From NCBI GenBank assembly GCA_029961045.1, contig JASBVN010000011.1, positions 1 to 55,665 of the forward strand: a stretch of 55,665 bases of DNA. Reading direction: 5' to 3'. This document shows, piece by piece, positions 51,566 to 55,665 of the stretch. The translations under genes were made by a program, and so were the position numbers. The notes below the pieces were generated by a model that saw only the letters and a list, made by a program, of their open reading frames with translations, did no database searches and had not been told where the DNA came from. The first letter of the stretch is position 1, and each line of letters opens with the position of its first letter. Source of the DNA: Alicyclobacillaceae bacterium (lineage in GTDB: Bacteria; Bacillota; Bacilli; Kyrpidiales; Kyrpidiaceae).

Positions 51566-52080
51566 TGGACCTGGTGAACCGCCTGATCGGCGTCGTGGAA
51601 ACCCTTCTCGAGGAACACCGGGCCTTGCTGGAAGAGGGGCGGCGGCAGCAGGAGGCCCTGATCGCAGGGGATATCAAAGCCCTGGAAGAGGCGGTCGGCC
51701 GGATGGACGAACGGGTGAAGCGCATCGCCGAACGGGAGCGGGTGCGGCAGGAGATCGGCCTGCAACTGGCCGACCGGCTCGGCATTCCACCGGAGGAGGT
51801 CCGGCTCCCGGTGCTCGCCGGCCGCGCCGGCCCGGAAGCGGCGCGGAGAATGCGGGAATTGGCGGAGGCCTTTGACCGCGTGATGGAGGAGTTGCGCCGG
51901 GTGAACGAGCAAAACCGGGCGCTGACGGAGCAATCCCTGTTTTATGTGCGGCAGATGATCGACGTGTTGACCGATGCGCAGGCTCCCGGGGTGTACGGCC
52001 CTGCCCGTCCGGCGGGGCCGGCGGCGGGGGCACCGGCCGGACCGGCGGGCGGGGCGCGGATGTTTGACGCGAGGGCGTAA
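51565..52080 (+). CDS. flgN: FlgN flagellar export chaperone
   Basis: A 171-residue, mostly alpha-helical coiled-coil protein (LLEEHRALLEEGRRQQEALIAGDIKALEEAVGRMDERVKRIAERERVRQEI) typical of FlgN. It holds FlgK and FlgL for secretion, and both genes follow. The last 25 residues are Pro/Ala/Gly-rich. The start overlaps the flgM stop by one base, which points to translational coupling. Confidence 0.87.
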   Translation: MDLVNRLIGVVETLLEEHRALLEEGRRQQEALIAGDIKALEEAVGRMDERVKRIAERERVRQEIGLQLADRLGIPPEEVRLPVLAGRAGPEAARRMRELAEAFDRVMEELRRVNEQNRALTEQSLFYVRQMIDVLTDAQAPGVYGPARPAGPAAGAPAGPAGGARMFDARA

Positions 52081-52094
52081 GGGGGCGAAAGCAA

Positions 52095-53714
52095 TTGGTG
52101 TGGACCTTTTTCGGCCTGGAGACGGCCGTCCGCGGCCTGCGGGGACAGCAGGCGTCCATCCATACGGCGGCCCATAACATCGACAACGCCAACACCCCGG
52201 GGTATACCCGGCAAAGGGTGGAGTTGGCCGCCTCGCAACCCATCGAGTGGCCGTCCCTGTTTAAGACGGCCGCGCCGGGGCAACTCGGCACCGGGGTGCA
52301 GGTGGAACAGATCACGAGGCTTCGCGATTTGTTTTTGGACGACCAGTACCGGCACCAGAACCAGTATCTCGGGGAGTGGAGCATCCGCCAGGATGCCCTG
52401 GATAAAATCGCGGCGATTCTCAACGAGCCGTCCGATTCGGGGCTGGCCAAGGTGATGCAGAACTTCTGGAATGCCTGGCAGAAGTTGAGCCCCGAGGCGG
52501 ACAACCTCAGCGCCAGAATGCAGGTGAAGCAGACGGCCATCGCCGTCACCCAGACCCTCAACCAGACGGCGAAGCAGTTGTCGGACCTCGACGCCGACCT
52601 GCAGCGCAGCATCCAGGCGAAGGTCGCCCAGGTCAATTCCTATCTCGGCCAAATCGCGACCCTCAACCGCCAGATCGCCGAAATCCGCCAGGTGGGGGAC
52701 CAGCCCAACGATCTGCTCGACCGCCGGGACCTGCTGGTGGACGAGCTCTCTCGGCTGGCCGACGTGCAAGTGACGGAGAGCGGGGGCACCTACACCCTCA
52801 CCATCGGCGGGCAGGCGGTGCTCCAGAACGATACGTTCACCGCCCTCGATCCGAACAACCTGACGGTCGGCGGCGGGGAACTCAAGGGCTATCTGGAGGC
52901 CCGCCAGGATGTGGCCGCCTACCGGGCGCAGCTCGACGCCTTTGCGAACGCCCTGGCGAACGGGAAAATGACGGTAAAACTGGCCGGGGACTGGACGCTG
53001 GTGGGCAGCGGCGGACCGCCGACCTTTCCCGTGGATGTGACCCTGGCGGACGGGCGCCAGTTTAAACAGGGCGACCCGGTGCCGGGCGACCTGATTACGA
53101 TAACCCTGGCGGACGGCACCCAGATCGCGACGATCCCCCAAGGGGCTCAGGTGACGGTAAACGGCCTCAACGGCTTGCACCGGCTGGGGTACTCGCTCAA
53201 TGACCGGGCCGGCGACTTTTTTGTCTCCTCCGATCCCGGCCAGCCGATCACGGCGGCGACGATCGCCGTGGCGCCGGCCATCGTGAATGACGTGCGGAAC
53301 ATCGCCGCGGCCCTGACCACGAGTCCCCAAAATGGCACCGACCCGAAGGCGGCGGTGAAGGGGGACGGGACCCTGGCGATCACCATCAACAGCATCAAGG
53401 ACACAAAAATCGACTTTACCGGCCTCGGGACGGCGACGCCCTTGCCGAACGGCACCCTCGACGACTATTTCCAGGCGGTGATCGGCGGCCTCGGGGTGCA
53501 GAGCCAGGAGGCGGAGCGCCAGGTGGCCAACCAGGAGGTGCTGGTGCAGCAACTGGACGGCAAGCGCCAGTCGGTGGCCGGGGTGTCGATCGACGAGGAG
53601 ATGGCCAACATCATCCGGTTTCAGCAGGCCTACGCCGCCTCGGCCCGGGTGGTGACGGCGATCGACCAGATGCTCGACAAGCTGATTAACGGCACCGGGA
53701 TCGTGGGACGGTAA
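52095..53714 (+). CDS. flgK: Flagellar hook-associated protein 1 FlgK
   Basis: A 539-residue protein with the FlgK N-terminus (FFGLETAVRGLRGQQASIHTAAHNIDNANTPGYTRQRVEL), the central LNQTAKQLSDLDADLQRSIQAKVAQVNSYLGQIATLNRQIAEI and NDLLDRRDLLVDELSRLADV, and the C-terminal helix (GVSIDEEMANIIRFQQAYAASARVVTAIDQMLDKLI). It forms the hook-filament junction. TTG 52095 or GTG 52098 follow AAGGGGGCG. A 367-base gap separates it from flgL. Confidence 0.95.
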   Translation: MVWTFFGLETAVRGLRGQQASIHTAAHNIDNANTPGYTRQRVELAASQPIEWPSLFKTAAPGQLGTGVQVEQITRLRDLFLDDQYRHQNQYLGEWSIRQDALDKIAAILNEPSDSGLAKVMQNFWNAWQKLSPEADNLSARMQVKQTAIAVTQTLNQTAKQLSDLDADLQRSIQAKVAQVNSYLGQIATLNRQIAEIRQVGDQPNDLLDRRDLLVDELSRLADVQVTESGGTYTLTIGGQAVLQNDTFTALDPNNLTVGGGELKGYLEARQDVAAYRAQLDAFANALANGKMTVKLAGDWTLVGSGGPPTFPVDVTLADGRQFKQGDPVPGDLITITLADGTQIATIPQGAQVTVNGLNGLHRLGYSLNDRAGDFFVSSDPGQPITAATIAVAPAIVNDVRNIAAALTTSPQNGTDPKAAVKGDGTLAITINSIKDTKIDFTGLGTATPLPNGTLDDYFQAVIGGLGVQSQEAERQVANQEVLVQQLDGKRQSVAGVSIDEEMANIIRFQQAYAASARVVTAIDQMLDKLINGTGIVGR

Positions 53715-54081
53715 AGGGCGCAGGAATCGTTGGCGGTAATAGGAATAAATGGCAGTAACGGCCGGGATCGGCGCGGTTTCGGATGGAGCGCCTTGCCGGA
53801 CGGGCTTATCCCCGGCGGCGGGCGAGACCGGTGAGGCGGCTGCGGCCCGGCTGCGCGTGAGCCGGGGCCGGTCCTTGAGTCGGGACCTGCCCGCCGGACG
53901 GATGAAGCCCGGAGGCAAAGTAACCGGCGGCGGGCGGGACCGGTCAGGGCGGGACCGGTCAGGTAGAAAGACCGGCGCCGCCGCGGAGAGACCGCCCGGT
54001 ACGGGGGCGATCCACCGACGGCCGACAGTGCTTCACTCTAGCTGATTCACGCCGGCGTGTGATGGGAAAGGAGGGGGAACG
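53715..54081. other. Oversized flgK-flgL gap with a tandem repeat
   Basis: This 367-base stretch has no recognisable gene. A 98-codon frame (53749-54045) is open but has no clear ribosome site and a Gly/Arg-rich product without likeness to any family I know. GGGCGGGACCGGTCA is exactly duplicated in tandem at 53932-53946 and 53947-53961. The flgL ribosome site lies at the right end. Confidence 0.5.
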
Positions 54082-54972
54082 GTGCGCGTCACCCAAGGGA
54101 TGCTCACCCAGCAGTTTTTGCTGGATTTGCAAAATAATTTTCGCCGCCTGAGCCGGCTTCAGGATGAGGTGGCCAGCGGCAAGCGGATCAACCGCCCGGC
54201 GGACGATCCCGTCGGCGTCGGCTTTGCCATGCGCTACAAGGCCCAGATCGCCTATTACGGCCAGTACAAGGAAAACGCCGATATGGCCAAAGGGTGGCTC
54301 GATTACACCGACACGGTCATGGACCAGGCGGGGCAGGTGATCCAGCGGGCCCGGGAGCTGGCGGTGGAAGGGGCGTCGGACACGGTGCCCCCGGACGCCC
54401 GGCGGGCCCTCGCCGCGGAGGTGGACCAGCTTCTCCGGCAGATGGTGACCATCGGGAATTCCCGGTATAACGACAAATACATTTTCAACGGCCAGGACAC
54501 CACCACCCAGCCCTATGACTCGGCCAAACCCGAGACGGTCAAGACCAACCCGGGGAAAATGCTGTACGACATCGGAGACGGGGTCTATCTCGACGTCAAC
54601 GTCACCGGGACCCGGTACTTCGGCGACCCAACGGACACGGACAATGTCTTTGCCGTCCTCAAGCAGTTGCGGGACGCCCTCAACAACAACGATACCGCCC
54701 AGATCGAGGACGCCCTGGGCAAGATCGACTCCCGGTTCCAGAAGATGCTGGAGGTGCGGGCCGACGTCGGTGCCAAATCGAACCGGGTGGAGTTGGCGCA
54801 AAATCGCCTGGGCGACATGTTGCAGAATCTGGAGGGCCTCCTGTCGAAGACGGAGGATGCGGACATGGGCCGGGTGATCATCGACCTGAAGGCGGCGGAA
54901 AACGTCCACATGGCCTCCCTGGCGGTCGGCGCCCGGGTGATGGTACCGAGTCTGGTGGATTTTTTGAAGTAG
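54082..54972 (+). CDS. flgL: Flagellar hook-associated protein 3 FlgL
   Basis: A 296-residue protein with the flagellin-like N-terminus (RVTQGMLTQQFLLDLQNNFRRLSRLQDEVASGKRINRPADDPVGVGFAMRYKAQ) and C-terminal helices (VELAQNRLGDMLQNLEGLLSKTEDADMGRVIIDLKAAENVHMASLAVGARVMVPSLVDFL). GTG 54082 follows AAAGGAGGGGG. It joins FlgK to the flagellin filament. The gaps on both sides are unusually long for this operon. Confidence 0.95.
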   Translation: MRVTQGMLTQQFLLDLQNNFRRLSRLQDEVASGKRINRPADDPVGVGFAMRYKAQIAYYGQYKENADMAKGWLDYTDTVMDQAGQVIQRARELAVEGASDTVPPDARRALAAEVDQLLRQMVTIGNSRYNDKYIFNGQDTTTQPYDSAKPETVKTNPGKMLYDIGDGVYLDVNVTGTRYFGDPTDTDNVFAVLKQLRDALNNNDTAQIEDALGKIDSRFQKMLEVRADVGAKSNRVELAQNRLGDMLQNLEGLLSKTEDADMGRVIIDLKAAENVHMASLAVGARVMVPSLVDFLK

Positions 54973-55287
54973 GGCGCCGACAGGTCGCTTAAATGGCGAT
55001 AGGGCGTTTCACACACGCACTTTGTCTCGGGGCGCATCGGTGGTGGGTTGCTCCGTGACGGGGTGCTGCGGCAAAGGGCTGCACCGCTACGCACACAGGC
55101 TGCGCCGGAGGGCGCTCCATTGCCGGAGGACGTTCCATTGGGCTCTGGCCATCGATGGACCGCAAGGGTCATTTTACTGAACAGCCCGTGAGACACGGTA
55201 CGGGTCACAGTACGGGTCCGCCGGGATCGCCGAAGGTCCGGCCAATCCCAATATGGGCCGGTCCGCGTCATTGAGGAGGGACGGTCC
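54973..55287. other. flgL-yviE gap with two tandem duplications
   Basis: No gene is visible in these 315 bases. Two adjacent 18-base units, GCCGGAGGgCGcTCCATT and GCCGGAGGaCGtTCCATT (55104-55139), differ at two positions. Two 12-base units, CACGGTACGGGT and CACAGTACGGGT (55194-55217), differ at one. The yviE ribosome site GAGGAGGGA ends the stretch. The longest frame from an ATG (54993) is only 21 codons. Confidence 0.55.
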
Positions 55288-55665
55288 GTGATTCCGCAGA
55301 TTCAGATTGATCAACAGTTCGCCCGGATCGGCCTCGAGCGCGTGCCCGCCGAGTGGCGGATCACCAGTCCTCCGGCGGAGCTGAACATGCACCAGGAGCT
55401 GCCCCGGTTGGAGATCCGGCAGATCCCCGGCAAGCTGGACATCGACCAGAGCGAAGCCTTCGCCCAGGAGGGGCTGATGTCGATCTTCGACCTCAACCGA
55501 AAGGAGGCGGAACGGGCCCGCCGGGCGGCCCTGGAAGGTATCGCCGAGACGGCGGAGTGGGGGGACCGGTTCGCCCACATCGAGCGGGGCGGAAATCCCA
55601 TCGCCGACTGGGCGGCGCGCAACGTGGGCCGGCGGGCGGATTGGATCCCGGTTCTCATGCCCGAG
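55288..55665 (+). CDS. yviE: YviE-like (DUF6470) flagellar-operon protein, 3' end beyond the window
   Basis: A frame from GTG 55288 stays open to the last base (126 codons). It begins with an IPQIQIDQQFARIGLER segment, continues PAELNMHQELPRLEIRQIPGKLDIDQSEAFAQEGLMSIFDL, and then QGIAETAEWGDRFAHIE-type helices. This matches the DUF6470/YviE family found between flgL and fliW in Bacillales. Its function is not known. GAGGAGGGACG precedes the GTG. The stop is not in the window. Confidence 0.8.
   Translation, partial: MIPQIQIDQQFARIGLERVPAEWRITSPPAELNMHQELPRLEIRQIPGKLDIDQSEAFAQEGLMSIFDLNRKEAERARRAALEGIAETAEWGDRFAHIERGGNPIADWAARNVGRRADWIPVLMPE

Noticed and set aside
53749-54045. 98-codon frame in the flgK-flgL gap
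   Set aside because: No ribosome site, Gly/Arg-rich product and a tandem repeat inside; kept only as a described gap.

Overview
The window looks like chromosome of a high-GC, endospore-forming, flagellated Firmicute. Spore genes (GerA- and GerC-type germinant receptor subunits, a Spo0E-type phosphatase, an alpha/beta-type SASP), an SLH-anchored surface protein with CsaB, LCP ligases, TagA and a comF-yvyF-flgM-flgN-flgK-flgL-yviE order all fit Bacillales. The high GC, frequent GTG/TTG starts and overlapping stop/start codons suggest a thermophilic Alicyclobacillaceae-like lineage (Kyrpidia is my guess; this is inference, not a database match). I saw no rRNA, tRNA, CRISPR array or intact insertion sequence.

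Layout. 1-963: an ars locus whose pump gene arsB is reduced to a 5' stub between arsR and arsC. 1037-2734: a lower-GC patch (Uma2 nuclease, HxlR regulator, 5' part of a nitrilase) that ends abruptly against the 5' part of a PilB/GspE ATPase; both genes have lost their 3' ends at the same point. 3875-6407: an MFS exporter and a secreted protein with a copper-amine-oxidase-like domain. 6491-10381: a TetR-controlled ABC efflux operon with a visible promoter and operator. 10402-12357: nitrilase-csaB. 12581-16873: a FolC-like ligase overlapping a marR-emrA-emrB-type efflux operon. 16907-19710: gerA-gerC without gerB. 19877-22345: acyl-CoA ligase and SDR. 22596-25449: globin-coupled sensor, P1-family peptidase, EAL phosphodiesterase. 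25581-28088: LCP protein and alanine racemase. 28173-32155: Spo0E-like phosphatase, a small barrel-like protein, and a minus-strand operon (flippase-like membrane protein, nitronate monooxygenase/FabK-like, NYN protein). 32243-36064: a 1273-residue SLH protein. 36363-38768: WrbA and a CHASE3 chemoreceptor. 38935-43734: zincin-like protein, polysaccharide deacetylase, LCP ligase and TagA. 43808-47042: metK, a DegU-like regulator with a degenerate receiver, a truncated glycosyltransferase-like membrane protein, SASP. 47261-55665: comF, a small gene, kimA, then yvyF-flgM-flgN-flgK-flgL-yviE, running off the end.

The genes fall into three working groups: envelope building (CsaB, the SLH protein, two LCP proteins, TagA, deacetylase, Alr), drug/toxin handling (ars remnant, two regulated efflux operons, two MFS proteins) and motility/signalling/sporulation (late flagellar operon, two chemoreceptors, EAL, the DegU-like protein, Spo0E, Ger, SASP). 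The most unusual item is the DegU-like protein at 45257-46108. It sits near the flagellar/com cluster where degU lies in Bacillus subtilis, has a DegU-type DNA-binding domain, but lacks the phospho-acceptor aspartate and has no adjacent degS kinase. Other points of note are the two broken loci near the left end, a FolC-like protein lacking a hallmark motif, and gaps around flgL that carry short tandem duplications.
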